Source of the DNA: an uncultured bacterium
GTDB taxonomy: Bacteria; Verrucomicrobiota; Kiritimatiellia; RFP12; UBA1067
Direction: 5' to 3'
DNA: 51,878 nt
Assembly: GCA_902769585.1 (NCBI GenBank)
Contig: CACXPT010000003.1
Coordinates: 1-51,878, forward strand
The translations under genes and the position numbers were made by a program. A model generated the notes under the pieces. The model was not told where the DNA came from. It did no database searches and saw nothing but the letters and a program-made list of their open reading frames with translations. Below are positions 22,078 to 30,386 of this stretch, in pieces (position 1 is the first letter of the stretch; each line of letters begins with the position of its first letter).

Positions 22078-23190
22078 CTACCTGAGGACTTTTTGTTTTT
22101 TTGTTTTAAGGCTTTCGACCTTGACCTCGCACCCGTTCTCGACGGCGCGGAGGCTGACCACCCGGAATTTCTCCCCGTTGAGGTCAAGTTCCGTGCCGAC
22201 GGAAGCCGTTTTCTTCCAGCTGTGCTTGCCGCGGTCGTACGAAAGTTCCACCTGCGTCTCGACGGGAACCTTGCGCACACCGATCGCAGCCGTGAGCTTC
22301 TTCCCGTCCGCAGCACGCGTCAGTTCAAGCACGGACACGTCCTGGTTCTTCTTGTTGCCGGCCTTGGATCCCGCGATGACACGCAGCTCCGACTTCTTCT
22401 CGAACCCGGTCACTGAATATCCCGTCTTTCCGATCGGCTCGCCCTTCTTCACGGACCAGGTGGAGTTGTAGCCCGCGAGATCCTGTCCGTTCTGGTCGAG
22501 CTGGCGGAGCGTGAAGCGATGGCCGCCCGGAATCGGGGAGTAGTTCTGGAACCAGAAAGGCAGAAAGGTCTGCTGGAGCGCACCCGCCACCGAGAGCGAG
22601 TCAATATAGTCCGGATGCGACTTGGGATCGGTCGGGTCTGTACCGGCCTCGAACTCCTCCTTGTTGGTGAAGCCGTCGCCGTCCTTGTCCAGATCCGCGT
22701 CCGCGGCATCGTTCGCGTTCAGCCCGTACTTCTTCTCCCACTCGTTCGGAAGGCCATCCTGGTCGTTGTCGACCTGGACCTTGACGACATGCTGCTTCAT
22801 CCCGCAGAACGGGCACACCTCAAGGTCGGCGGGAATCGGGCGACCGCACGCCTCCTTCTTGCTGTCGGCCCCGTCGCCCTTCTGGCAGAACGCGCGACGC
22901 TCGCTGGCGAGGAAGCTCTTGGACTTCGCGTCGACGGCCCGCAGCTGCGGAGGCGTCTTGAGCTGCGCGGAAACCTTCTGCAGGTCTCCCAGGTCAACAG
23001 CCTCCACGCCCTTGTGGGTCTTGCGCAGCTCGGCGTCCATCCACGCCCTGCACTCGGCCTCGGCATCCTCGGGGGACTGCCCGATCGCGCTAAAGAGGTA
23101 GACCACTGCCAATCCCAGCGCCACCACGCCTCCCAGCGCGACAAGCCAGTCCCAGTGGGCCTTGAAGAAATTCTCTTTAGAAGCTACCAT
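22078..23190 (-). CDS. Inner-membrane pilus-locus protein with zinc-ribbon-like and calcium-repeat motifs (Amuc_1099 position)
   Basis: 370 aa with one N-terminal membrane helix (LVALGGVVALGLAVVYLFSA, about 17-36) and the rest predicted periplasmic. Two motifs stand out. A Cys cluster (FCQKGDG..EACGRP..VCPFCG) resembles a zinc ribbon. Two thrombospondin-3/EF-type calcium loops follow: DNDQDGLPNEWEKKYGLN and DLDKDGDGFTNKEEFEAGTD. The C-terminal half is beta-rich. The ATG at 23190 (TGATG overlap with the upstream stop, AGGAGG 7 nt before) is preferred over GTG 23193. Placement between an Amuc_1100-like gene and the secretin suggests an alignment-complex subunit. Confidence 0.75.
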   Translation of the reverse strand: MVASKENFFKAHWDWLVALGGVVALGLAVVYLFSAIGQSPEDAEAECRAWMDAELRKTHKGVEAVDLGDLQKVSAQLKTPPQLRAVDAKSKSFLASERRAFCQKGDGADSKKEACGRPIPADLEVCPFCGMKQHVVKVQVDNDQDGLPNEWEKKYGLNANDAADADLDKDGDGFTNKEEFEAGTDPTDPKSHPDYIDSLSVAGALQQTFLPFWFQNYSPIPGGHRFTLRQLDQNGQDLAGYNSTWSVKKGEPIGKTGYSVTGFEKKSELRVIAGSKAGNKKNQDVSVLELTRAADGKKLTAAIGVRKVPVETQVELSYDRGKHSWKKTASVGTELDLNGEKFRVVSLRAVENGCEVKVESLKTKKQKVLR

Positions 23191-24272
23191 CACTTGGCCT
23201 CCTTTCCTTCCTTAGGCGCCGCACCGTCGGGCGGGGCGGCATTCTTGCCGCCCTCCTCTCCGGCCTTTGCGCTGGCGAAGCCGAAATCGTACACGGCCAA
23301 CGTGAACTCTACGTCGAACGGCGCGTCAAGCTCGGGATCGACCACGAGCCGACTGCTCTTCTTGGGCGCGGTCTCCTCCTCGCCGAGCTTCGGCTGCTCG
23401 AGAGCGGCACCGCGGCGGCGGCGGCGACCTGACGAAGAGGACGAAGACTTGGCCTCGTCCGACTCCTTCGCGGACATGCTTGTGAGAATCATGTCTGCCG
23501 CCTCCGGCCTGCGGAAGGAGAAGTTCTTCGCGACCATGAAACGCGTGTCGGACGAAATGCTGTTCAACATCTGCACGAGCGCTGCAGGACGCGCCGAGAT
23601 CGAGAACTTGTACTCCAGGCACGTCCATTCGAGCGGCTTCGCTACACCCTTCCCCTTCTGCTTTGACGGCTTTTTCTCCTCGTCGTCCTTTCCAGCATCC
23701 TCCTTCGGCTCGATACGCTGGATCGACTTGACCTCGAACACGCCCGATGTGGCGAAGATGTCCACCACGCGGACAATCGCCGCCAACTGCTCCGACAGGC
23801 GCGGTACCGCAGCAGAGGGCGGCAGTATGCCGTTCTCGCCAAGATACTGCTCGAACCCGAATAGGCAAGTCGGCGCGGCTATGTGTCCGCTCACGCCGCC
23901 AGGCAACTCTCCCATCCGGCGGACCTCCGACTGCAGGCGCTGCTTGAACACGGAAGGCTCCTCCGCAGCCGGCGGAGGGCAGTCGCCCTTCGCGGCCAGC
24001 TCCAGCGCCGCAGTGCGCCAGGCGACATACTGGCTCTTGTTCGACTCGACGGATTTTATGGAACCATCAGAGGGGAAGATAGGCGACTGGTTGTACTGGA
24101 CGAATGTCGCCTTCGCCTCCTCAAGCCCAGGATCTCCGCTCTCTTCGTCGCCAGTCTCGACCTTGCTGCGGGCCGATGCCGCGTCGAAGAGCATGTATCC
24201 CAGAAATCCCGCAACGGCAAGGAACGCGCATCCGCATCCCAACCCGACCATCTGCTGCTTAGACAGGCTCAT
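23190..24272 (-). CDS. Inner-membrane pilus-locus protein (PilO-like, Amuc_1100 position)
   Basis: 360 aa. N-terminal membrane helix (MVGLGCGCAFLAVAGFLGYMLF), a predicted helical stretch, then a soluble alpha/beta region (AIVRVVDIFATSGVFEVKSIQRIEP; ALVQMLNSISSDTRFMVAKNFSF) resembling PilO-type ferredoxin-like domains as in Amuc_1100 of Akkermansia. The C-terminal 100 residues are low complexity (SSSSSSGRRRRRG, then A/E/G-rich). The start overlaps the pilM stop by ATGA. Assignment rests mainly on gene order and topology. Confidence 0.7.
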   Translation of the reverse strand: MSLSKQQMVGLGCGCAFLAVAGFLGYMLFDAASARSKVETGDEESGDPGLEEAKATFVQYNQSPIFPSDGSIKSVESNKSQYVAWRTAALELAAKGDCPPPAAEEPSVFKQRLQSEVRRMGELPGGVSGHIAAPTCLFGFEQYLGENGILPPSAAVPRLSEQLAAIVRVVDIFATSGVFEVKSIQRIEPKEDAGKDDEEKKPSKQKGKGVAKPLEWTCLEYKFSISARPAALVQMLNSISSDTRFMVAKNFSFRRPEAADMILTSMSAKESDEAKSSSSSSGRRRRRGAALEQPKLGEEETAPKKSSRLVVDPELDAPFDVEFTLAVYDFGFASAKAGEEGGKNAAPPDGAAPKEGKEAK

Positions 24273-26008
24273 TTCCGGGCCGCCTTTCCTTTGCGGTCGG
24301 CGTCCTGCCGGACAATCGTCGGCGCCGGCGCGAACACGACCTTGATCTTGTATTCCATCAGGCAGCCCTTCAGCTCCTTCCATCCCTCAGGCTTGACCTC
24401 GGAGAACAGCGCCTTCGCGTTCTTCAGCGAGTCGACTACAATCACGTCCGCGGTCAGCTTCTGGCCGTTGTTCCGCTTCGCCCACTCGTCCTCCGCCTTC
24501 GCGACGACGTCCTTCCAGCCCCTAATCGTGATCTGGGCGCCTTCCTTGGGCTGCGCATCATCCCTGCCGGAACCGGACTCGCCGCTATTCAGCGGTTGCC
24601 ACGCCGTGATCCATAGCCCGTCAATCTGCTTCAGGCTCTCGCGGACAGCCCGCATGCGCAGAACGGCTGCGGAACGCTGCCAGAGCAGCTGCTGGAACTT
24701 GTCGCATTCCTCCACCTCGGCGCTTACCGCGGCTTGCGCCACCTTGAGCGCAGTCTCCTTCGCCTTGAGCTGTCCGTTCTTCGCCTGCACGGCCTCGAAC
24801 TGCGCGGTCGCAACTTCCTTCAGGTGGCTCTCGGCGTACCACGCGGCGCCGAGCGCCGCGAGGAACGTCAGCGCACCCACGGCGATGAAAGGTATGCGCC
24901 GGATCGTGCGAGCCTGCTCCACAAGCTCGGGCGGCATCAGGTTGAGCTGGATCGACGCAAGGTCGGTCTCGCGCAGCGCGAGACCCACGGACTCGGCCAT
25001 CGTAAAGGCGTCGTTCTCCAGCTCGTCCGCGTTCACGCGCGGCCCGACGGCCACGCCCGCAAACGGATTCAGGAAATCGACCGACACCTGCAGCGACTCG
25101 GTGAAGAACTCCGCGAGCTGCGGCAACCGCACCGTACCGCCCGTAAGGAACAGGCGGTTAGGCGCGGAGCCTCCCTGCTGCGAACGGTAGAAGTTGATGG
25201 AGCGCGAGACCTCCACATGAAGGCGCGTAAGGACGTTTCGCACGATCTTCGACACCTGGTCGGAAACCTCGTCCTCGTCCTCCGTCACGCCGCCCAGCGA
25301 CACGTATCCGCGCTCAATCTTCAGCTGTTCTGCCTCTTCCAGGGAACAGCCGAACGCCTGCGCGATGTCCTTCGTGATGGCGTTCCCCGCCACAGGAATG
25401 GACCTGTTGTAGATCTTCTCGCCCTCGAGGATGATCAGGTTCGTAGTCTTCGCGCCGATGTCCAGCACCACCGTGCAGCCGTCAAGCCTGGGATTCGAGA
25501 AGCGCAGCGCGTTGCAGACCGCGATCGGCGAGACGTCGACGATGGTCGGCTTCAAGCCGGCGGATTGCGCGGTCTCCGTCACGGCCCGTACGCCTTCCAG
25601 CTTGGCCGCGACGATCAGCGCCGCCTTGTCACCTTCCGGCGTCGTGCCCAGGAACTGGCAGTCGCTCACGATCTCGTCGATCGGGAACGGCACGTTCTGC
25701 TCGATCTCGTAGCCGACCAGCTGGTCAAGCTTCGCCGCATCGCCCACTGCCGGGAACTTCGCGAATCTCGGGAAGACGGTCTGCCCGCTCAGGGACAGCA
25801 CCAGTGGACCGGGCTTGATGCCCTTGGAGCGCAGTATCTCGTGCAGGACGGGCGGCAGGGCCGCCGACAGGGCTGCAGGATCGTTGACGTCGATCCCCGA
25901 AAGGTCACCGTTGCCGTACGCCGTGAGCGTGAGCTTTCGCTTCCCGCTCAAGGAGTACTCGGCAAGCGTGGCTTTCGACGCGCCGATGTTTAGTGTTAGG
26001 AATCTCAT
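24269..26008 (-). CDS. pilM: PilM-PilN fusion, type IV pilus inner-membrane platform
   Basis: 579 aa. The first 370 residues are the actin-like ATPase PilM: FLTLNIGASKATLAEY, LVGYEIEQNVPFPIDEIVSDCQ, TVVLDIGAKTTNLIILEG and RLFLTGGTVRLPQLAEFF. A membrane helix (FIAVGALTFLAALGAAWYA, about 385-405) and a coiled-coil/PilN-like periplasmic domain follow, so PilM and PilN are one chain, as in Akkermansia Amuc_1101. The PilM part should sit in the cytoplasm linking the pilus motor to the membrane complex. The ATG is only 2-3 nt from a heptamer repeat array (copy D) and has no Shine-Dalgarno. Confidence 0.88.
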   Translation of the reverse strand: MRFLTLNIGASKATLAEYSLSGKRKLTLTAYGNGDLSGIDVNDPAALSAALPPVLHEILRSKGIKPGPLVLSLSGQTVFPRFAKFPAVGDAAKLDQLVGYEIEQNVPFPIDEIVSDCQFLGTTPEGDKAALIVAAKLEGVRAVTETAQSAGLKPTIVDVSPIAVCNALRFSNPRLDGCTVVLDIGAKTTNLIILEGEKIYNRSIPVAGNAITKDIAQAFGCSLEEAEQLKIERGYVSLGGVTEDEDEVSDQVSKIVRNVLTRLHVEVSRSINFYRSQQGGSAPNRLFLTGGTVRLPQLAEFFTESLQVSVDFLNPFAGVAVGPRVNADELENDAFTMAESVGLALRETDLASIQLNLMPPELVEQARTIRRIPFIAVGALTFLAALGAAWYAESHLKEVATAQFEAVQAKNGQLKAKETALKVAQAAVSAEVEECDKFQQLLWQRSAAVLRMRAVRESLKQIDGLWITAWQPLNSGESGSGRDDAQPKEGAQITIRGWKDVVAKAEDEWAKRNNGQKLTADVIVVDSLKNAKALFSEVKPEGWKELKGCLMEYKIKVVFAPAPTIVRQDADRKGKAARK

Positions 26009-26010
26009 GT

Positions 26011-26127
26011 TGGTGCCTAGTGCCTAGTGCTTAGTGCTTGGTGCTTAGTGCTTGGTGCGTTGCTTTCGCGTCAGTGTCTTGCCCGTAAGGCTCGCACTAA
26101 GCACTAAGCACTAAGCACCAAGCACTT
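26011..26127 (+). repeat. Heptamer-arm/39-bp-core element, copy D
   Basis: Arms of TAGTGCC/TAGTGCT/TGGTGCT and inverted AAGCACT/AAGCACC units flank a 39-bp core at 26057-26095 (GCGTTGCTTTCGCG at the start, AAGGCTCGC at the end). It fills the gap between pilM and the upstream secreted-protein gene, so it would be the pilM 5' leader. Confidence 0.93.
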
Positions 26128-26132
26128 ATTGA

Positions 26133-26876
26133 TTACTGGATCGTCTCGTAGTCCGCGTTGTTGACAAGGTAGAAGGGAGACTTGGAACGGTCGACAAGAC
26201 CCTGCCGGATCTCGATCATCGCCTCGCCGTTCTTGTCCTTGGCGTTGATGATCGAATCGTTGTTCCACCACTCCATCTTCTCCTTCGACTCCTCGTTGAA
26301 CTGGCCGGCCTGCGCGTAGGAGAACCCGTTCACCACGGTCATTCCGTCAAGCAGCTTGCCCTCGGCCGTCACGAGCTCGCAGGAGATCACCACCGGCTCG
26401 CCGTAGCGCTCGATGAAGGACGGCGGCAGGCAGACGCAGGAACGGTGGGGGCCATCCGGGACGTTGACATAGCGCGAGGCGAGCGTGTAGTACACGTACG
26501 GTGGCAGACGAGCTGCCGTCTTCGAGCGGTCAATCTTCTTGGCCTTCTTCGTGTCGCAGAGGACGAACCAGTTGACAGTAAGATCCTCCGTCCACTTTTG
26601 CTCCGTCTGGTACGTCATCTCGTACACGCCCCACAAGCGGCGACTCTTGGTGATTGGCTGGCTACCACCTTGCGCCGGGAGATTTGGCGCAAGAATCAGG
26701 CACTGCGGCCCGGGGTTCGGCATCTGGGTGATTCTCACCTTCGCGTCCATCTTCTCCTGCGCGGCCTCTCGCGCAGTCTTGGCGCCCCCGCTCCGAGAGG
26801 AGGAACGGCGCTGGGCCGACACGGACAACGCGCACACCAGCGCGAGGGAACAACAGAGCAACATTTTGATCTTCAT
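26133..26876 (-). CDS. Secreted protein of the pilus locus (Amuc_1102 position)
   Basis: 247 aa with a clear signal peptide (MLLCCSLALVCALSVSAQ). The mature part is beta-rich (VRITQMPNPGPQCLILAP; LWGVYEMTYQTEQKWTEDL; VISCELVTAEGKLLDG) with no recognised domain. AAGGAG precedes the ATG and a promoter lies at 26902-26931. It directly precedes pilM, the position of Amuc_1102, an immunoglobulin-like-fold protein in Akkermansia; equivalence is inferred from order, not sequence identity. Confidence 0.7.
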   Translation of the reverse strand: MKIKMLLCCSLALVCALSVSAQRRSSSRSGGAKTAREAAQEKMDAKVRITQMPNPGPQCLILAPNLPAQGGSQPITKSRRLWGVYEMTYQTEQKWTEDLTVNWFVLCDTKKAKKIDRSKTAARLPPYVYYTLASRYVNVPDGPHRSCVCLPPSFIERYGEPVVISCELVTAEGKLLDGMTVVNGFSYAQAGQFNEESKEKMEWWNNDSIINAKDKNGEAMIEIRQGLVDRSKSPFYLVNNADYETIQ

Positions 26877-26901
26877 GACTATTCTCCTTGTTTGCGGTAA
26901 G

Positions 26902-26931
26902 ATTGTATCATAAAACCTTGACCTTGGGCAA
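26902..26931 (-). promoter_or_regulatory. Promoter for the pilus locus
   Basis: On the minus strand TTGCCC (26931-26926), an 18-bp spacer and TACAAT (26907-26902). It overlaps the last codons and stop of kdsD and leads into AAGGAG and the ATG at 26876. Confidence 0.55.
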
Positions 26932-27903
26932 ATCCTGAATGTCGACGAGCCCGACGACCTTTCCGGCATCGTCGCACACTGGCAGGTCGTCCACGCGCTT
27001 CTTCTCGAAGATGCGCAAGAGATCCACGGCGTAGGCCGTGTCGCGCACGAAGAGCGGATGGCGCGTCATGTGGTCGGCGACAGGGGCCGCGAGGAGGGCC
27101 GATGCGGCCGACGGAGCGGCCGCGGCGAAACCCCTGCGGAAATCGCCGTCGGTGAAGATGCCGGCGAGCGTGCCGTCGCCGTTCACCACCACGGCAGAGC
27201 CGCCCTGGGCCTTCGTCATCGCGAGCAGCGTGTCGAGCACCGTCGTCTCCGGGGAGACGAGCGCGCAGCGATCGCCGACGCGCATCACGTCGGAGACGCG
27301 CATCACGAGCGCGCGGCCGATCGCGCCGGCCGGATGGTTGAGCGCGTAGCTCTCCTTGTCGAACTGCCTCGCGTCGATCATCACCATCGCGAGCGCGTCG
27401 CCCATCGCCATCGTCGCCGTAGTCGAGTTCGTCGGGGCCATGCCGAACGGACACGCCTCCGGCCCGCACGGGATCTCAAGCACGATGTCCGCCAGGCCTG
27501 CAAGCGTGGAATCGGTGCGCCCGGTGAGCGCCACCACCTTCAGGCCGTGGCGGCGGATCGCGGGAATGAGGCGGATCACCTCCTCGGACTCGCCGCTGAA
27601 CGAGAGCGCGAGCAGGACGTCCTTCGGACCGGTCATCCCCAGGTCGCCATGCATCGCCTGCACCGGGTTGAGGACGATCGAGCACGTGCCGGTGGAGGCG
27701 AGGATCGCGCTGATCTTCTCCGCCACGTGCAGATTCTTGCCTACGCCGGTGACCACCACCTTCCCGCCAGCGTCCATGCAGCCCTGCATCAGCGCGATCG
27801 TGCGCGTGAAGGATTCGCCGAGCGAATCGCGCGTGCGCCGCAGGCCTTCGAGCTCGATGTCGAAGACCTCACGTGCACGGGCCAGCTGCTGGGATGGTTG
27901 CAT
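26908..27903 (-). CDS. kdsD: Arabinose-5-phosphate isomerase (KdsD/KpsF family)
   Basis: 331 aa, family-typical. The SIS domain comes first: VVVTGVGKNLHVAEKISA, then ALSFSGESEEVIRLIPAIRRHG and GMAPTNSTTATMAMGDALA. Two CBS domains follow, ending LPVCDDAGKVVGLVDIQDL. It makes arabinose-5-phosphate for KDO, so the cell has LPS. The ATG at 27903 is chosen by family length; the longer frame only adds residues encoded by a heptamer repeat ([15 protein letters not shown]). That repeat abuts the start and there is no Shine-Dalgarno. Confidence 0.93.
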   Translation of the reverse strand: MQPSQQLARAREVFDIELEGLRRTRDSLGESFTRTIALMQGCMDAGGKVVVTGVGKNLHVAEKISAILASTGTCSIVLNPVQAMHGDLGMTGPKDVLLALSFSGESEEVIRLIPAIRRHGLKVVALTGRTDSTLAGLADIVLEIPCGPEACPFGMAPTNSTTATMAMGDALAMVMIDARQFDKESYALNHPAGAIGRALVMRVSDVMRVGDRCALVSPETTVLDTLLAMTKAQGGSAVVVNGDGTLAGIFTDGDFRRGFAAAAPSAASALLAAPVADHMTRHPLFVRDTAYAVDLLRIFEKKRVDDLPVCDDAGKVVGLVDIQDLPKVKVL

Positions 27904-27904
27904 G

Positions 27905-27999
27905 TGGATTGAAGATTGAAGATTGAGGATTGAGGATTGTGGATTGTGGATTGAGACTAGCACTAGGCACTAAGCACCAAGCACCAGGCACTAAGCACC
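27905..27999. repeat. Two heptamer arrays between pta and kdsD
   Basis: 27905-27950 holds GGATTGA/AGATTGA/GGATTGT words, 27957-27999 holds ACTAGGC/ACTAAGC/ACCAAGC words. The first touches the kdsD start codon; the second provides the TAG stop codon of pta. Confidence 0.92.
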
Positions 28000-29043
28000 G
28001 ACCTTGGCCTGTGACTGCAGAAGGGTCACGCAAATGGTGCCCACGATGTCCTCTGCGGAGCAGCCGCGCGAGAGGTCGTTCATCGCCTTCGCGAGCCCCT
28101 GGAGGTTCGGACCGATCGCCACTGCGCCGCCGAGGCGCTGCGCGATCTTGTAGCCGATGTTGCCGGCCTGGAGATCGGGGAAGATGAACACGTTCGCGTT
28201 CCCCTGTATCGCGCCGTTCGGGTTCTTGAGCTGGCCGACCGACGGAGCGATCGCAGCATCGAACTGCAGCTCGCCGTCCATCGCGATGCCCTTCTCGGCA
28301 AACACCGGCTTCGCCAGCTCTACCGCCTTCTGCACCTTCTCGACGAGCTCGCCTGCGGCGGATCCCTTCGTGGAGAAGCTGAGGAACGCCACGCGCGGCT
28401 CGTTGCCGGTGAGGTCGCGGTACGTCTGCGCCGTCGAGAGGCCGATGTCCACGAGCTGCTCGGCGGTCGGGTTGGGAATGACGGCGCAGTCGCCGAACGC
28501 AAGCACGCTGTCACCAGAGGGCGTCGGCTCGCGAAGATCCATGATGAAGCAGCTGGAGGCCGTCTTCACGCCCTTCTGCGTGCCGAGCGTGTGGAACGCC
28601 GCGCGGAGCATGTCGCCGGTCGAGGCGATGGAGCCGGCGACGAGACCGTTCACCATCCCCTTGCGAACCATCATGCCGCCGAAATAGATACGCTTCGTGC
28701 GCATCGTCTTTACGGCTGCCGCGAGATCGATGATCTTCTGCTTCTCCGGCGGCTTGCGCGATTCCTTCGCATTCCACGCCTCAAGGTAGGCCGCGGCAAG
28801 CTCGTCGCCGAGCGGGTCGGCCGTGTAGTCGATGACCTTGATGCCGCGCTCGGCCAAGCTCAGACCGGCCTTCGATTCTGCCGCGGAGATCTCCTCCGGC
28901 GTGCCGAGCACGACAGGCGTACAGATCTTGCGGTCGACGCAGGCACATGCTGCGGTGATCACGCGGGCATCCATGCCCTCGGGCAGAACGACCGTGCCAT
29001 TCAGCTGCGAGGCCCTTTCAATGATCTTTTCAATTGCTTTCAT
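27991..29043 (-). CDS. pta: Phosphate acetyltransferase
   Basis: 350 aa, the short Pta form without the N-terminal regulatory domain. Matches include TVVLPEGMDARVITAA, the MVRKGMVNGLVAGS motif, SSCFIMDLREP, FGDCAVIPNPTAEQLVDI and GQLKNPNGAIQGNANVFIFPD. It interconverts acetyl-CoA and acetyl phosphate, partnering the ackA gene directly upstream. The ATG at 29043 fits the family; the frame is open upstream only because it reads through GGTTGAG repeats. The last codon and the TAG stop come from repeat words (GGTGCTTAG). Confidence 0.95.
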   Translation of the reverse strand: MKAIEKIIERASQLNGTVVLPEGMDARVITAACACVDRKICTPVVLGTPEEISAAESKAGLSLAERGIKVIDYTADPLGDELAAAYLEAWNAKESRKPPEKQKIIDLAAAVKTMRTKRIYFGGMMVRKGMVNGLVAGSIASTGDMLRAAFHTLGTQKGVKTASSCFIMDLREPTPSGDSVLAFGDCAVIPNPTAEQLVDIGLSTAQTYRDLTGNEPRVAFLSFSTKGSAAGELVEKVQKAVELAKPVFAEKGIAMDGELQFDAAIAPSVGQLKNPNGAIQGNANVFIFPDLQAGNIGYKIAQRLGGAVAIGPNLQGLAKAMNDLSRGCSAEDIVGTICVTLLQSQAKVGA

Positions 29044-29045
29044 GG

Positions 29046-29190
29046 GTGGGGTTGAGATGTTGAGGGGGTTGAGAGGTTGAGGGGTTGAGATGTTGAGGGG
29101 TTGAGAGGTTGAGGGGTTGAGGATCCTTTTACCAAGCACCAAGCACTAAGCACCAAGCACTAAGCACTAGGCACTAAGCACTAGGCACTT
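29046..29190. repeat. Two tandem arrays between ackA and pta
   Basis: 29046-29120 is a run of GGTTGAG-type words with 7-9 bp spacing; 29133-29190 is the ACTAAGC/ACCAAGC/ACTAGGC array. The latter encodes the last two codons and the TAG stop of ackA. Confidence 0.92.
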
Positions 29191-30386
29191 AAAGTGGCCA
29201 CCGTTTCCCGGGCGATCATGAGCTCCTCGTTGGTGGGGATCACGATCACGGGGATCTTCGAGTCCTTGGTGGAGATGAGGCCGCTCTTGCCGCCGCGGAT
29301 GGCCTTGTTGGCCTTCTTGTCGAGCTTCACGCCGAGCGCGCCAAGGCGCTTGACGATCTGCTCGCGCAGCTCGGCGGCGTTCTCGCCGATGCCGCCGGCC
29401 ATGACTATCGCGTCCGCCCCGCCGACGAGCGTGTTGTAGCCGCCGATGTAGAGCGCCGCCCGATGGCCGAACGCCTCAAGCGCCTCGATCGCGTCGAGGT
29501 CGCCCGCTTCGGCCTTCGCCACCACGTCGCGCGTGTCGCCGCCGAACGCGCCGGTGAGTCCCTGGAACCCGCTCTCCTTGTTGAGGAGCTTGTCCATCTG
29601 CTCGAGCGTGTAGCCGTTCTTCCCGAGGAAGAAGAGGACAGCAGGGTCGATCGTGCCGGAACGCGTGCCCATGATGAGGCCGTCTAGGGGCGTGAAGCCC
29701 ATCGTCGTGTCCATGCACTGGCCGTTCTTGACGGCGGCGAGCGACGAGCCGTTGCCGAGGTGGCACGTCACGAGGTTCACCTTCTTGAGCGGCTTCTTGA
29801 GCCACGCGGCGGCGGCCTGCGTGATGAACTTGTGCGAGGTGCCGTGGAACCCGTACTTGCGGATGCCGTACTTGCGCGCCAGCTTGCGCGGGATCGCGTA
29901 GGTGTATGCGCAGCCGGGCATGGTCTGGTGAAAGGCCGTGTCGAACACCGCCACGTTTGGCACGCCGGGGCAAGCCTTCTCGCAAGCCATGATTCCGTCG
30001 AGGTTAGGCGGATTGTGCAAGGGCGCAAGCGGCGAGCACTTGGCGATGGCCTTCTTCGTGGCGGCGGTGATCTTCACCGGCGCCGCGAAGAGGGACGCGC
30101 CGTGGACCACGCGGTGGCCGATGGCATCCACCTCCTTGAGGGACTTCACGACGCCGCACGCGGCGTCGCACAGGACTTCCATCACGGCCTTGATCGCGGC
30201 CACATGGTTGGCGATCGGCATTTCCTTCACGACCTTCTCGGCGCCCGCCTTTGAATACACGAGACGGGAACCGGCGATGCCGATGCGCTCCACTAGACCC
30301 TTGCAGAGCATCTTCTCGCCCTGCATGTCGAACAGCATGTACTTGAGCGACGACGAACCGGCGTTTACTACTAGGACTTTTTTCAT
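29181..30386 (-). CDS. ackA: Acetate kinase
   Basis: 401 aa, normal length. VLVVNAGSSSLKYMLFD at the N-terminus, HRVVHGASLF, PLAPLHNPPNL, the catalytic region VAVFDTAFHQTMP, YGFHGTSHKF, HLGNGSSLAAV, GTRSGTIDP and MAGGIGENAAELRE identify it. It converts acetyl phosphate to acetate with ATP formation, the last step of the Pta-Ack route, fitting a fermenter. The ATG is preceded immediately by GGATTGA-family repeats with no Shine-Dalgarno. Its terminal S-A and stop lie inside another repeat array. Confidence 0.96.
   Translation of the reverse strand: MKKVLVVNAGSSSLKYMLFDMQGEKMLCKGLVERIGIAGSRLVYSKAGAEKVVKEMPIANHVAAIKAVMEVLCDAACGVVKSLKEVDAIGHRVVHGASLFAAPVKITAATKKAIAKCSPLAPLHNPPNLDGIMACEKACPGVPNVAVFDTAFHQTMPGCAYTYAIPRKLARKYGIRKYGFHGTSHKFITQAAAAWLKKPLKKVNLVTCHLGNGSSLAAVKNGQCMDTTMGFTPLDGLIMGTRSGTIDPAVLFFLGKNGYTLEQMDKLLNKESGFQGLTGAFGGDTRDVVAKAEAGDLDAIEALEAFGHRAALYIGGYNTLVGGADAIVMAGGIGENAAELREQIVKRLGALGVKLDKKANKAIRGGKSGLISTKDSKIPVIVIPTNEELMIARETVATLSA

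Noticed and set aside
21195..22085. Glycine/alanine-rich plus-strand frame over the secretin repeats
   Set aside because: It is the complement of the A/P/E/K repeat codons; both strands of such repeats stay open without being genes.
22519..24345. A 608-codon plus-strand frame opposite two pilus-locus genes
   Set aside because: Low-complexity translation, no start signal, and it crosses the boundary of two well-supported minus-strand genes.
27904..27963. Longer KdsD starting at 27963
   Set aside because: The extra 20 residues are translated heptamer repeats and the family begins at the ATG at 27903.
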